DNA of 10,677 bases. Origin: Bacteroidota bacterium (GTDB lineage Bacteria; Bacteroidota; Bacteroidia; Flavobacteriales; Flavobacteriaceae). Made by a program: the position numbers and the translations under genes. This document shows, piece by piece, positions 1 through 7,372 of the stretch. The first letter of the stretch is position 1; every line of letters begins with the position of its first letter. The DNA is taken from assembly GCA_021793535.1 (NCBI GenBank), contig JAJYSO010000028.1, positions 1 to 10,677 of the forward strand, written 5' to 3'. The notes beneath the pieces were generated by a model. The model was given only the letters and a program-made list of their open reading frames with translations. It was not told where the DNA came from and made no database searches.

Positions 1-1
1 A

Positions 2-148
2 TTGTTGGAAGATGCTATCCCATACTTGGAAAAAGCTTACGAAATTGACGACCAAGACTTGGGTACTATCCGTACTTTATACAATATCCACAGACAGTTG
101 CAACACGAAGAAGAAGCTGCAAAATACAAAGCTATGCTGGATAGCTAA
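2..148 (+). CDS. C-terminal end of a tetratricopeptide-repeat (TPR) protein, 5' truncated by the window
   Basis: An open frame enters from the left edge and ends at TAA 146-148, giving 48 visible residues. The opening segment, AIPYLEKAYEIDDQD, has the pattern of a TPR helix B (small residue, YLEKA, then EID), followed by a second helical segment ending in EEEAAKYKAMLDS. TPR domains are protein-protein interaction scaffolds, and the partner or role cannot be told from this fragment. Codon use is strikingly uniform (GAC, TAC, CAC, ATC, GGT, ACT, TTG), unlike the more mixed usage of the arabinose genes, which hints at a well-expressed housekeeping gene. A strong terminator starts 28 bases after the stop, so this gene ends its transcription unit and is not part of the arabinose locus. 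The TPR call is good; protein identity is unknown. Confidence 0.75.
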   Translation: MLEDAIPYLEKAYEIDDQDLGTIRTLYNIHRQLQHEEEAAKYKAMLDS

Positions 149-176
149 TCTCAAGTTGCTTTTAAGTACTTACGAT

Positions 177-207
177 AAAACTGCCTCTTCATTGGGGCAG
201 TTTTTTT
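177..207 (+). terminator. Intrinsic terminator of the TPR gene
   Basis: AAAACTGCC (177-185) pairs with GGCAGTTTT (196-204), and the stem can be extended by a T-G and a C-G pair (186-187 with 194-195) to leave a six-base loop. A run of seven T (201-207) follows. Because the stem is bordered by A on the left and T on the right, it could also act on the opposite strand, where it would back up the terminator of the convergent arabinose operon. Confidence 0.88.
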
Positions 208-494
208 ATTGTTTTTAAATGGTATAACGTTCAGCCTATTGATTGGAATTTCAACGAATAACGCAGAAAAAGTCCAACAAAGCAAAAGATAGCCAAAACA
301 TCAAAACCTAAAGCAAAGGGGAGATCAACGCACATAAACAATAAAAGGATACAAGCAAGATGCTTAAATTCCAATCGTTAAAATGCGGTATGGATTACAC
401 CTTAGCCGCTGTCATCTCTAGAGAATCAGTCCAAATATTTCAGATGAGAAGCCTTTGCTCGAGCCAATTATTTGTTAGCCAAAAGAAATCCATT
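208..494. other. Gene-free convergent intergenic region
   Basis: This stretch lies between two converging transcription units, each ending in its own hairpin, so no promoter is expected. A short frame beginning at 360 runs into the antisense of the symporter gene and encodes nothing recognisable. From 252 to 360 the + strand is extremely A-rich and T-poor (60 A and 9 T in 109 bases by direct count). That stretch is flanked by the arms of an 11-bp inverted repeat, listed separately. No tRNA, CRISPR or insertion-sequence signal was found. Confidence 0.6.
241..376. repeat. 11-bp perfect inverted repeat bounding a 136-bp segment
   Basis: GATTGGAATTT at 241-251 is the exact reverse complement of AAATTCCAATC at 366-376. 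The 114 bases between the arms are strongly A-rich on the + strand. The arms could be the termini of a small decayed mobile element, a long-range RNA stem, or chance in A/T-rich DNA. No flanking target duplication was recognised. The repeat itself is certain; its meaning is not. Confidence 0.5.
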
Positions 495-514
495 AAAAAG
501 GAGAGCTCCTTTTT
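495..514 (-). terminator. Intrinsic terminator of the arabinose operon
   Basis: AAAAAGGAG (495-503) and CTCCTTTTT (506-514) form a near-complete palindrome; in RNA the tip would open to a loop of about four bases. Read on the - strand, it begins 12 bases after the symporter stop codon (TAA, 529-527) and ends in five U. This placement fits an end-of-operon terminator, although the U tract is part of the stem and short. Confidence 0.75.
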
Positions 515-526
515 CAGAGTTAGTCA

Positions 527-2146
527 TTATTTTCCATTAAAAAATATCATGATCCCAATTACAATTCCCACAATTAAAACAGAGGCGAGGATATCAATCC
601 AATTATAACTGCTTTTATTACGTTGTTTTTCTTCCTCTGTAATGGTTTGAAAAGTAAGATTATCAAGGGTACTTTCTGTAGGTTTTTTTGTCAACCAACT
701 GACAATGGTTAACAAAAGCACACACAGCAAAAAGAACCAAGCAGCAAATTTTAAAAAATTCATATTGCCAAGAGCATACCACATGCTTCCTTGATCGAAA
801 TCATCTTTAAACAATTCTAGGATGATTCTAAAAGCAGCAATTACAAGCCCCGATATCAAGGTCACAAAAGCTCCGGTTGCATTGATGCGTTTATAAAATA
901 TGCCCAACAGAAATACGGCGGCAATTGGCGGAGCGATATAGGATTGTACGCTCTGCAAGTATTCATACAGCACACCAGAGATATTGGCCATGATTGGAAT
1001 CCAGATAATCCCAGTAATCACAATAATCACCGTGGCACCTTGTCCAATTCTAACTAATTTTTTATCCGGGGTGTGGGGCCTGAGTTTTTTATAAATATCT
1101 ACAGTAAACAGGGTAGAGCAGGAGTTAAAAACAGATGCTAAAGAACTCATCAAAGCTGCCATAAGCCCTGCAGCTACCAAACCTCGTAATCCGGAAGGCA
1201 ATAGATTGCTCATCAATACAGGAAAAGCTTCATCCGGCCTATCCCATTCCAATTCTCCTCTCATTTTTAAAGTCAGTGCTATAATTCCAGGAACCAAAAA
1301 TAAAAATACAGGCAGCAGTTTTAACAGGGCTCCAAAAATAGTCCCTCTACGCCCTTCTTTAATGTTTTTAGCGGTAAGGGTCCGCTGAACGATATACTGA
1401 TCCGTACACCAATACCAAATCCCCACAATCGTACTGGTAATAAGCAAGGCAGGCCAAGGAAAATCTGGGTCGCTAGCCGCTCTCCACATATTGAGGTACT
1501 CAGGAGTCACCGTTTCTTTTATACTTCTCCATCCTCCAACTTCATCTAAACCTATCCAGGTTAAAGCTGCGGCCCCCAATATCAAGACAACCGTCTGTAA
1601 AGCCTCGGTATAAACTACCGCACGCATTCCTCCAAGTACAGTATAAATTCCCGTTAACACCACGGTGGCTAATGCTCCGACCCAGAAATTGATACCTAAT
1701 AAAGCGGCCACCACAATCCCTCCTGCATAGATGGTTACAGAGATTTTCGTCAGAATATACGCAATGATCGAAAAAATAGAAAGCACCCATCGCGATCGAG
1801 CGTCAAAGCGTTTCTCCAAGAATTCCGGCATAGTAAAGACTCCGCTTCGAGCATAAAAGGGAAGGAAAATCCATCCGAGCATCAACACTACCCATGCTTG
1901 AATTTCATAAATAAGCATAGGCAATTTATCTCCTGCTCCAGCGCCAGCCAACCCCACGACATGTTCCGAACCGATATTTGAAGCAAAAATAGAAGCTCCC
2001 ACAACAAACCATCCCACATTTCTACCGGCAAGAAAATAATCTTCAGTACCTGCTTGTTTTTTTCGGATCACCCAAAGGACAATTCCTGCAATGGCAAGAA
2101 AGTAGACTACGATGGTCATCCAATCAAAAATATCCAATGTCTTCAT
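527..2146 (-). CDS. Sodium:solute symporter (SSS/SGLT family), probable L-arabinose importer
   Basis: This 539-residue inner-membrane protein is predicted to bring a sugar, probably L-arabinose, into the cytoplasm with Na+. About 14 hydrophobic segments can be traced (roughly 9-26, 46-70, 78-98, 120-150, 154-172, 178-200, 233-253, 271-293, 318-350, 369-389, 400-417, 424-445, 463-485 and 514-536). Hallmarks of the sugar branch are visible: ASNIGSEHVVGLAGAGA (51-70), GGMRAVVYTEALQ (172-184), ALMSSLASVFNSCSTLFT (331-348) with the serine cluster of the Na+ site, and LQSVQSYIAPPIAAVFLLG (397-415). In its sugar-binding segments it resembles animal SGLTs and bacterial vSGLT, including a His (62) where SGLT1 has one. 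It starts 4 bases after the galM stop and is the last gene of the operon. The family is secure. Arabinose as substrate is inferred from context; Bacteroides arabinose operons carry a comparable symporter. Confidence 0.9.
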   Translation of the reverse strand: MKTLDIFDWMTIVVYFLAIAGIVLWVIRKKQAGTEDYFLAGRNVGWFVVGASIFASNIGSEHVVGLAGAGAGDKLPMLIYEIQAWVVLMLGWIFLPFYARSGVFTMPEFLEKRFDARSRWVLSIFSIIAYILTKISVTIYAGGIVVAALLGINFWVGALATVVLTGIYTVLGGMRAVVYTEALQTVVLILGAAALTWIGLDEVGGWRSIKETVTPEYLNMWRAASDPDFPWPALLITSTIVGIWYWCTDQYIVQRTLTAKNIKEGRRGTIFGALLKLLPVFLFLVPGIIALTLKMRGELEWDRPDEAFPVLMSNLLPSGLRGLVAAGLMAALMSSLASVFNSCSTLFTVDIYKKLRPHTPDKKLVRIGQGATVIIVITGIIWIPIMANISGVLYEYLQSVQSYIAPPIAAVFLLGIFYKRINATGAFVTLISGLVIAAFRIILELFKDDFDQGSMWYALGNMNFLKFAAWFFLLCVLLLTIVSWLTKKPTESTLDNLTFQTITEEEKQRNKSSYNWIDILASVLIVGIVIGIMIFFNGK

Positions 2147-2150
2147 AAGT

Positions 2151-3344
2151 CTATTTTACGGAAAAACTAAATATTGTTTGCGATGAAAAGGGTACTCCAG
2201 GGCGGAGTACCACCGATGGGAAATTGTCCTGATTTGGAGAATCGGGATAATGTTGAGTCTCTAAACACAGACCACTACGTTTAGGATAGGTTTGCTTTCC
2301 ATCAGTACCCGGAATGGGTAACCCTTCATCTATTAAATTCCCCGCATAGAATTGGATTCCCGGCTCTGTCGTTGCTATTTTTAGAAGCCTGCCACTGTTC
2401 TGATCATATAAAGTAGCCGCGTGTGATAGTTCTCCTTCACTATCTTTATGGAGCACCCAACAATGATCGTAACCGGCGCCGTAATTCAGCTGCTCGTTTT
2501 GTTGATCAATATCCTTTCCAATACGTTTACTTTCTCGAAAATCAAAAGGGGAGCCTTCCACTGTCCTTAATTCTCCCGTAGGAATAAGGGTTTGATCTAC
2601 AGGTAAAAATACATCTGCATTAAGCTCCAATTGATGATCTAGAATAGTCGAAGAAAAATCACCGGAAAGATTAAAATAAGAATGCTGTGTTAAATTTATA
2701 ACTGTGGTTTTGTCCGTTTTTGCCTGATAATCTACCTTCAACTCATTATCTTCCGATAGGGTGTAGGTGACAGCTACTTCCAAATTTCCCGGATAACCTT
2801 CTTCCATGTCCTTACTGACATAGTTTAATAGCAAACTGTTTTTTCCTATTTCTGAAGCCTTCCAAACTACTTTGTCAAAACCCTTATTTCCTCCATGAAG
2901 ATGATTTTTCCCATCATTTTGTGCCAAAGTATACTGCTGCTCCCCTATAGAGAATTTACCCTCTGCTATTCGATTTCCGTACCTCCCAATTATTGCTCCA
3001 AAGAAGGGGTTATCTTCCAGGTATTCTTCTAAAGTATCCAATCCCAAAACAACGTTTTCCAGGTTCCCCTCTCTATCCGGGACTTTTAAAGAAGTAATTC
3101 GCCCCCCATAGGTAATCACCTTTACTTCCATTCCATTGCCATTTTGCAAGGTGTATTCTTTGATCTTTGTGCCATCCGGCATGGTCCCGTATATCTTCAC
3201 TGGTATTTTAGTATGCTCTGCGATCGCTGCTTCTTTTTTTAAAGGGTGATCATTTTGGTTCTGTTTTTCGTTTTTACACTGTATGGAGACGAGTGAAAAA
3301 AGAAATAAACTCAGGAAAATAACGATATTTCTATTTTTTCTCAT
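2151..3344 (-). CDS. galM: Aldose 1-epimerase (mutarotase), exported as a lipoprotein
   Basis: The enzyme interconverts alpha and beta anomers of free aldoses, here probably L-arabinose and galactose-like sugars. I start it at ATG 3344 (397 residues). The longer frame from 3398 would overlap araA by 38 bases and place 18 unrelated residues before a clear lipoprotein signal: MRKNRN, a hydrophobic stretch, then VSIQC with the lipid cysteine at residue 23. The linker after Cys (KNEKQNQND) is polar and lacks an obvious run of acidic residues of the surface-export type, so a periplasm-facing anchor is likely. The GalM fold motifs are all present: GRYGNRI (120-126), NHLHGG (147-152), TQHSYFNL (219-226) with the catalytic-acid His, GAGYDHCW (289-296), and LCLETQHYPDSP (359-370) with the catalytic Glu. 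It begins 16 bases after the araA stop and ends 4 bases before the symporter start, so the operon couples mutarotation to uptake. Confidence 0.92.
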   Translation of the reverse strand: MRKNRNIVIFLSLFLFSLVSIQCKNEKQNQNDHPLKKEAAIAEHTKIPVKIYGTMPDGTKIKEYTLQNGNGMEVKVITYGGRITSLKVPDREGNLENVVLGLDTLEEYLEDNPFFGAIIGRYGNRIAEGKFSIGEQQYTLAQNDGKNHLHGGNKGFDKVVWKASEIGKNSLLLNYVSKDMEEGYPGNLEVAVTYTLSEDNELKVDYQAKTDKTTVINLTQHSYFNLSGDFSSTILDHQLELNADVFLPVDQTLIPTGELRTVEGSPFDFRESKRIGKDIDQQNEQLNYGAGYDHCWVLHKDSEGELSHAATLYDQNSGRLLKIATTEPGIQFYAGNLIDEGLPIPGTDGKQTYPKRSGLCLETQHYPDSPNQDNFPSVVLRPGVPFSSQTIFSFSVK

Positions 3345-3360
3345 GATAAAAGGTTTTGTA

Positions 3361-4872
3361 TTACATTTGATTTCGGAATAAATGATAATAAGCTTCATTA
3401 GCCCTTATTTTATCTTTAAAATCCCTCAGGGTCGTATCCTGATCAATCACCAGCAGTTCCACTCCAAAAATATCCGCTAGATCTTCAATATACTCCACTG
3501 TAAGCGCTTGGGTGTAAACCGTATGATGTGCGCCTCCTGCCAAAATCCATGCACTTGCAGCAATCTCCAAGGAAGGTTTGGTATCGAGTAGTACATGAGC
3601 TACTGGAAGCTTCGGTAACTCATAATCCAAACTGACGGCTTCTACTTCGTTGACCACAAGTCTAAAACGACTTCCTAAATCGATCAAAGAGACATTTATT
3701 CCCTTTCCTTCTTTCCCCTTAAATACCAAACGCGCCGGATCATTTTTTCCGCCGATATCCAAGGGATGTACCTCACATCGAGGTTGATCAGCTGCAATGG
3801 AAGGGCATATCTCTAACATATGAGAACCTAATACATAGGATTTCTCGTGGGTGAAATGATAGGTATAATCCTCCATAAAAGAAGTACCGGCCTCCATTCC
3901 CATCGCCATCACTTTAAGTACACGAAGCAAGGCGGCAGTTTTCCAATCTCCTTCAGCCCCAAAGCCATAACCATCCGCCATCAATCTTTGTACAGCAATA
4001 CCGGGCAATTGTGTGAGCTCTCCCAAATTTTCAAAAGTATCGGTAAAGGCCTTAAACCCTCCTTTCTCCAGAAAACCTCTTAACCCCAACTCAATTTTTG
4101 CAGCTTCTATAAGGGAGTCTCTCTTGGATCCCCCGGGTTTAAGGTTTTCACTGAGCAGGTACTCTTTCTCGTATCTTTCTAACAATGCAGAGACAGCATC
4201 ATCTGAAAGGTTTGCGATTTCAGCAGTAATATCAGATGAGTCGTACCCATTCACACTGACACCAAAATTTATTTCTGCAGCAACTTTATCGCCTTCTGTT
4301 ACGGCCACATCTCTCATATTATCCCCAATTCTAGCGACCTTCAATTGTTGAAACTCATTCCAGCCCAGGGCTACACGAGCCCATATCCCCAGCTTTCTCT
4401 GCACAGATTCTACTTTCCAATGGCCCACAATCACCTTGCGTCTTTTATGCATCCTGCTCATCATATACCCAAACTCTCTTCCACCATGAGCAGACTGATG
4501 AAGGTTCATATAGTTCATATCTATTTTATCCCAAGGGATTTCAGCATTAAATTGCGTATGTAAATGACAAAGCGGCTTGTTAAATTCTCGCAGTCCTTTA
4601 ATCCACATTTTTGCGGGGGAGAAGGTGTGCATCCAAGCCACAACACCTATACAACCAGAAGACATATTTGCCTGCTGAAAAACAGTGGAGATTTCATCGG
4701 AGGTTTTTAAAACTCCTTTCCAAACAAATGAGATGGGAATATGAGGGGAAGCATTCAGCTCCTCCACAATAATGGTGGAGTTTTGATGCACCTGTTTTAG
4801 TATTTCATTTCCATATAGGCGCTGGCTCCCCGTTATAAACCAAATTTCTTTTTCGTTTAATAGCGTTGTCAT
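3361..4872 (-). CDS. araA: L-arabinose isomerase
   Basis: This cytoplasmic enzyme converts L-arabinose to L-ribulose, the first step of catabolism, using a divalent metal (usually Mn2+). At 503 residues it matches the family (about 500). The N-terminus EIWFITGSQRLYG (9-21) is characteristic. The metal and catalytic residues align with those of the E. coli enzyme: Glu307 in GFGAEGDWKTAAL, Glu334 in SFMEDYTYHF, His351 in GSHMLEICPSI and His450 in GGAHHTVYTQ. Also typical are MHTFSPAKMWIKGL (81-94), LHTQFNAEIPW (104-114) and MNLHQSAHGGREFG (122-135). It starts 52 bases after araD, the widest gap in the operon, and a weak inverted repeat lies in that gap. No key residue is missing and the frame is intact. 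Confidence 0.98.
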   Translation of the reverse strand: MTTLLNEKEIWFITGSQRLYGNEILKQVHQNSTIIVEELNASPHIPISFVWKGVLKTSDEISTVFQQANMSSGCIGVVAWMHTFSPAKMWIKGLREFNKPLCHLHTQFNAEIPWDKIDMNYMNLHQSAHGGREFGYMMSRMHKRRKVIVGHWKVESVQRKLGIWARVALGWNEFQQLKVARIGDNMRDVAVTEGDKVAAEINFGVSVNGYDSSDITAEIANLSDDAVSALLERYEKEYLLSENLKPGGSKRDSLIEAAKIELGLRGFLEKGGFKAFTDTFENLGELTQLPGIAVQRLMADGYGFGAEGDWKTAALLRVLKVMAMGMEAGTSFMEDYTYHFTHEKSYVLGSHMLEICPSIAADQPRCEVHPLDIGGKNDPARLVFKGKEGKGINVSLIDLGSRFRLVVNEVEAVSLDYELPKLPVAHVLLDTKPSLEIAASAWILAGGAHHTVYTQALTVEYIEDLADIFGVELLVIDQDTTLRDFKDKIRANEAYYHLFRNQM

Positions 4873-4889
4873 TGAATAATATTTTTAAT

Positions 4890-4914
4890 TTCTAAAAGCA
4901 CTGAGTAGTTAGAA
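4890..4914 (-). repeat. Short inverted repeat in the araD-araA gap
   Basis: TTCTAA (4890-4895) and TTAGAA (4909-4914) are perfect 6-bp arms around 13 bases. In the operon mRNA they could form a small A/U-rich hairpin between the araD stop and the araA start. No U tract follows directly, so this is not a convincing terminator. An mRNA processing or stabilising role is possible, and chance is equally possible. Confidence 0.3.
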
Positions 4915-4924
4915 CGATTGATGC

Positions 4925-5629
4925 CTATTTTTGGCCATAATATGCGTTTTTTCCATGCTTGCGTTCGTAATGTTTTTTAATTAAGGAATCCTTCATCCTT
5001 GGCGTATCCGGATTGATCTGAAGGGTGAGTACAGCCATTTTAGCTACTTCTTCCAATACTTTACTATTGTACACGGCCTCTGCTGCATTTTTCCCCCAAC
5101 AAAAAGGGCCATGGTTCCCCACAAGAATCATGGGTACTTCCTTGTAAGAAAGCCCCCTTTGTTTAAAGCAATCCACAATTTGAATCCCGGTATTATGCTC
5201 ATAGTCCCCCTGAATGAGATGATCTGCCATAGGGGGAGCACAAGGAATATCGGTAACAAGGTGATCTGCATGGGTTGTTCCAAAAATAGGGATGTCTTTC
5301 TGCGCCTGCGCCCAAGCTACAGAATAAGTGGCATGGGTATGGGCTACGCCTCCAATATGTGCCCAATTTTTGTATAAAAAAGCATGGGTTTTCGTATCAG
5401 ATGAGGGGCGCATTTCTCCTTCCACCACCTGATTTTCAAAGTCAACAATCACCATATTATCCGGTTTGAGAAGGGCATAAGGAACACCGCTGGGTTTGAT
5501 GGCAAAAACTCCTTTTTTCCGATCCACTGCACTCACATTTCCAAAAGTGTAAATCACCAAATCAAGGGCATTTAATTTCATATTGGCTTCATAACATTCC
5601 TCCCGTATATCTTTATATATAGAACGCAT
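4925..5629 (-). CDS. araD: L-ribulose-5-phosphate 4-epimerase
   Basis: The enzyme converts L-ribulose-5-phosphate to D-xylulose-5-phosphate by a Zn2+-dependent retro-aldol reaction, sending arabinose carbon into the pentose phosphate pathway. It has 234 residues, close to the 231 of E. coli AraD, and belongs to the class II aldolase/adducin family. Visible motifs are TFGNVSAVDR (28-37) and IKPSGVPY (44-51) for phosphate binding, RPSSDTKTHAFLY (74-86), the zinc ligands His97 and His99 in VAHTHATYSVAWA, GTTHADH (117-123), the third zinc His173 in VGNHGPFCWG, and the C-terminal HGKNAYYGQ (225-233) with the catalytic-type Tyr. The start lies 2 bases after the araB stop, indicating translational coupling. 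AraD type, rather than fuculose aldolase, is supported by the intact C-terminus and the context. Confidence 0.97.
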   Translation of the reverse strand: MRSIYKDIREECYEANMKLNALDLVIYTFGNVSAVDRKKGVFAIKPSGVPYALLKPDNMVIVDFENQVVEGEMRPSSDTKTHAFLYKNWAHIGGVAHTHATYSVAWAQAQKDIPIFGTTHADHLVTDIPCAPPMADHLIQGDYEHNTGIQIVDCFKQRGLSYKEVPMILVGNHGPFCWGKNAAEAVYNSKVLEEVAKMAVLTLQINPDTPRMKDSLIKKHYERKHGKNAYYGQK

Positions 5630-5631
5630 AT

Positions 5632-7308
5632 CTAAGTTGTTTTTTTAAGGTTATTTTCAATAAAAGAGCCCAATCTTTTATAACGGTATAATCCCTCCGT
5701 ATATAAAACTACTTTTTCGGGCTCTGGAAAGTATTCCATTTCAAAATCGCTTCCCAATTGCTTACTGGCTGTAATGACATCCGGAAAGATTCCGGCAGCA
5801 ACAGAGGCATACACAGCAGCCCCCAGGGCAGGGGCCTCATCAGAAGCCGCAATTCGAATAGGCATATTAAGAACATTCGCCAAGCACTGCATAATAAAGG
5901 GGGACTTTCTGGCTACACCACCAATTCCAATCACACTATCAATGGCCACTCCTTCCTCGACAAATCGATCCACAATTTGTTTTGCTCCAAAGCAAATTGA
6001 TTCAATAAGCGCTCGGAAGATATGCGGAGTCTTTGTTCCCAATGAAAGGTTTATAATTGCACTTTTTAATTCTTGATTAGCATCGGGGGATCTACGCCCA
6101 TTAATCCAATCCAGAGCAATGGGAACACTAGCATTTACAGGAACTTCACTTGCAGCACGAGATAACTCGTCCAAAATATTATCCTCCCATTTCGCCCTTA
6201 ATTTTTCACGCTGTTCATAAGAAAGGATGCCAGATTTAAAAACATGGTTTTCAAGCGGCCACTTCAATACCGATTTAAACCATGCTAAAACATCTCCAAA
6301 AGCTGACTGTCCCGCCTCCAGTCCAATCATCCCCGGAACAACAGATCCGTCCACCTGTCCACAAATACCCCGTACAGTCTTATTCCTCATGCTCTCCTTT
6401 TGAGCCACCATGATATCACAAGTAGAGGTACCCATTACGCGAACCAAGGTGTGCTCATCTATTTTAGCCCCCACTGCACCGGCATGAGCATCAAATGAAC
6501 CTACGGCTACCACACAATCCGTAGTAAGCCCCAAGGTCTTCGCCCACTTTTTACTCAAATACCCCGCTACTTGATCAGAAGTATAGGTCTCTGTATAGAG
6601 CCTATCTCTTAAAATACCCAAATCTGGTTGTATTTGATTTAAAAATTCTTTCGGGGGTAGTCCGTCCCAGCTTTCATGCCACATGGCTTTGTGTCCTGCT
6701 GCACACCGACTTCGTTTAAACCGCTCTAAATTCCTTTCCTCTATTAGTAAAAAAGTCAAATAATCACAATGCTCCATCCAGGTAAAAGTACCCTCTTTTA
6801 CCTTTTCATCGACGGTATATATATGTGCTATTTTGGCCCAAAACCACTCAGAAGAGTATATTCCCCCTTCAAATTTTGTATACTCTAGGTTTTCTTTTTT
6901 TTGGGTTAATTCATTGATTTTCTTCGCCTCCTTAATGGCTGTATGATCTTTCCAAAGGATGACCATTGCGTTGGGGTTATATTCAAAACCAGGCTGCAAA
7001 GCCAAGGCCTCTCCGTGTTTTGTAACCGGTAAGGGAGAAGAACCTGTGGTGACAATTGCAATACCTTTGACCATATCTCCGGGAACTTTACTGCTGCTTA
7101 ACACCGCTTTAATAGTGTGCTGCAACCCATCAATATGATCTTGTGGATGCTGTCTAAATCGATTCTCTTGTGGGGCACAAAATTTGCCTAAACCCCATCT
7201 TGAATAATAATAGGTGGATGAAGCCAATACTTTACCATTATCTGTATCTATAAGAATTGCACGAACGGAATCCGTGCCATAATCCAAGCCGATAACATAT
7301 TGTTTCAT
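5632..7308 (-). CDS. araB: Ribulokinase
   Basis: This cytoplasmic FGGY-family kinase phosphorylates L-ribulose with ATP to L-ribulose-5-phosphate. It has 558 residues (E. coli AraB has 566). The N-terminal domain opens with the nucleotide-phosphate loop VIGLDYGTDSVRAIL (5-19). SRCAAGHKAMWHESWDGLP (200-218) is a ribulokinase-like substrate segment. GSFDAHAGAVGAK (270-282) carries the probable catalytic base Asp273, and RVMGTSTCDI (290-299) starts the C-terminal domain. WINGRRSPDANQELKSAI (401-418) and IGGVARKSPFIMQCLANVL (462-480) are the adenosine-side motifs of FGGY kinases. It is the first gene of the operon, with a predicted promoter starting 24 bases upstream and a 19-bp palindrome behind it. 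The start MKQYVIGLDYG aligns directly with the family N-terminus. Confidence 0.97.
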   Translation of the reverse strand: MKQYVIGLDYGTDSVRAILIDTDNGKVLASSTYYYSRWGLGKFCAPQENRFRQHPQDHIDGLQHTIKAVLSSSKVPGDMVKGIAIVTTGSSPLPVTKHGEALALQPGFEYNPNAMVILWKDHTAIKEAKKINELTQKKENLEYTKFEGGIYSSEWFWAKIAHIYTVDEKVKEGTFTWMEHCDYLTFLLIEERNLERFKRSRCAAGHKAMWHESWDGLPPKEFLNQIQPDLGILRDRLYTETYTSDQVAGYLSKKWAKTLGLTTDCVVAVGSFDAHAGAVGAKIDEHTLVRVMGTSTCDIMVAQKESMRNKTVRGICGQVDGSVVPGMIGLEAGQSAFGDVLAWFKSVLKWPLENHVFKSGILSYEQREKLRAKWEDNILDELSRAASEVPVNASVPIALDWINGRRSPDANQELKSAIINLSLGTKTPHIFRALIESICFGAKQIVDRFVEEGVAIDSVIGIGGVARKSPFIMQCLANVLNMPIRIAASDEAPALGAAVYASVAAGIFPDVITASKQLGSDFEMEYFPEPEKVVLYTEGLYRYKRLGSFIENNLKKTT

Positions 7309-7331
7309 TATGAATATTTTGATTGATTTAT

Positions 7332-7339
7332 CAAATATA
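7332..7339 (-). promoter_or_regulatory. Predicted -7 element of the araB operon promoter
   Basis: On the - strand this reads TATATTTG, an exact match to the Bacteroidota -7 consensus TAnnTTTG. Transcription would begin a few bases downstream, near 7326-7328, giving a leader of about 18 bases before the araB ATG at 7308. The -33 region, where a TTG is usual, would fall near 7359-7361. It has no clean TTG and overlaps the 19-bp palindrome at 7354-7372. Confidence 0.6.
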
Positions 7340-7353
7340 AGTTAAATAAATAA

Positions 7354-7372
7354 AAGTGTGTATATAACACTT
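7354..7372. promoter_or_regulatory. Putative operator 1 (araB side), AAGTGT-N7-ACACTT
   Basis: AAGTGT (7354-7359) and ACACTT (7367-7372) are perfect inverted 6-bp arms around the 7-base spacer GTATATA. The site is centred about 27 bases upstream of the centre of the predicted araB -7 box, that is, over the -33 region, where a bound protein would be expected to block RNA polymerase. A second site of the same architecture lies at the susC promoter. The protein that would bind is not encoded in the window. Confidence 0.55.

Noticed and set aside
12..218. 68-codon + strand frame at the left end
   Set aside because: It is out of frame with the TPR coding sequence and runs through the terminator hairpin; composition is unlike a real protein.
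360..608. 82-codon + strand frame in the convergent intergenic region
   Set aside because: It has no recognisable motif, has no promoter or start context, and its 3' third is antisense to the conserved end of the symporter gene.
3345..3398. Upstream start for the mutarotase at 3398
   Set aside because: It overlaps the araA 3' end and puts 18 non-family residues ahead of a lipoprotein signal that works only when it is N-terminal.
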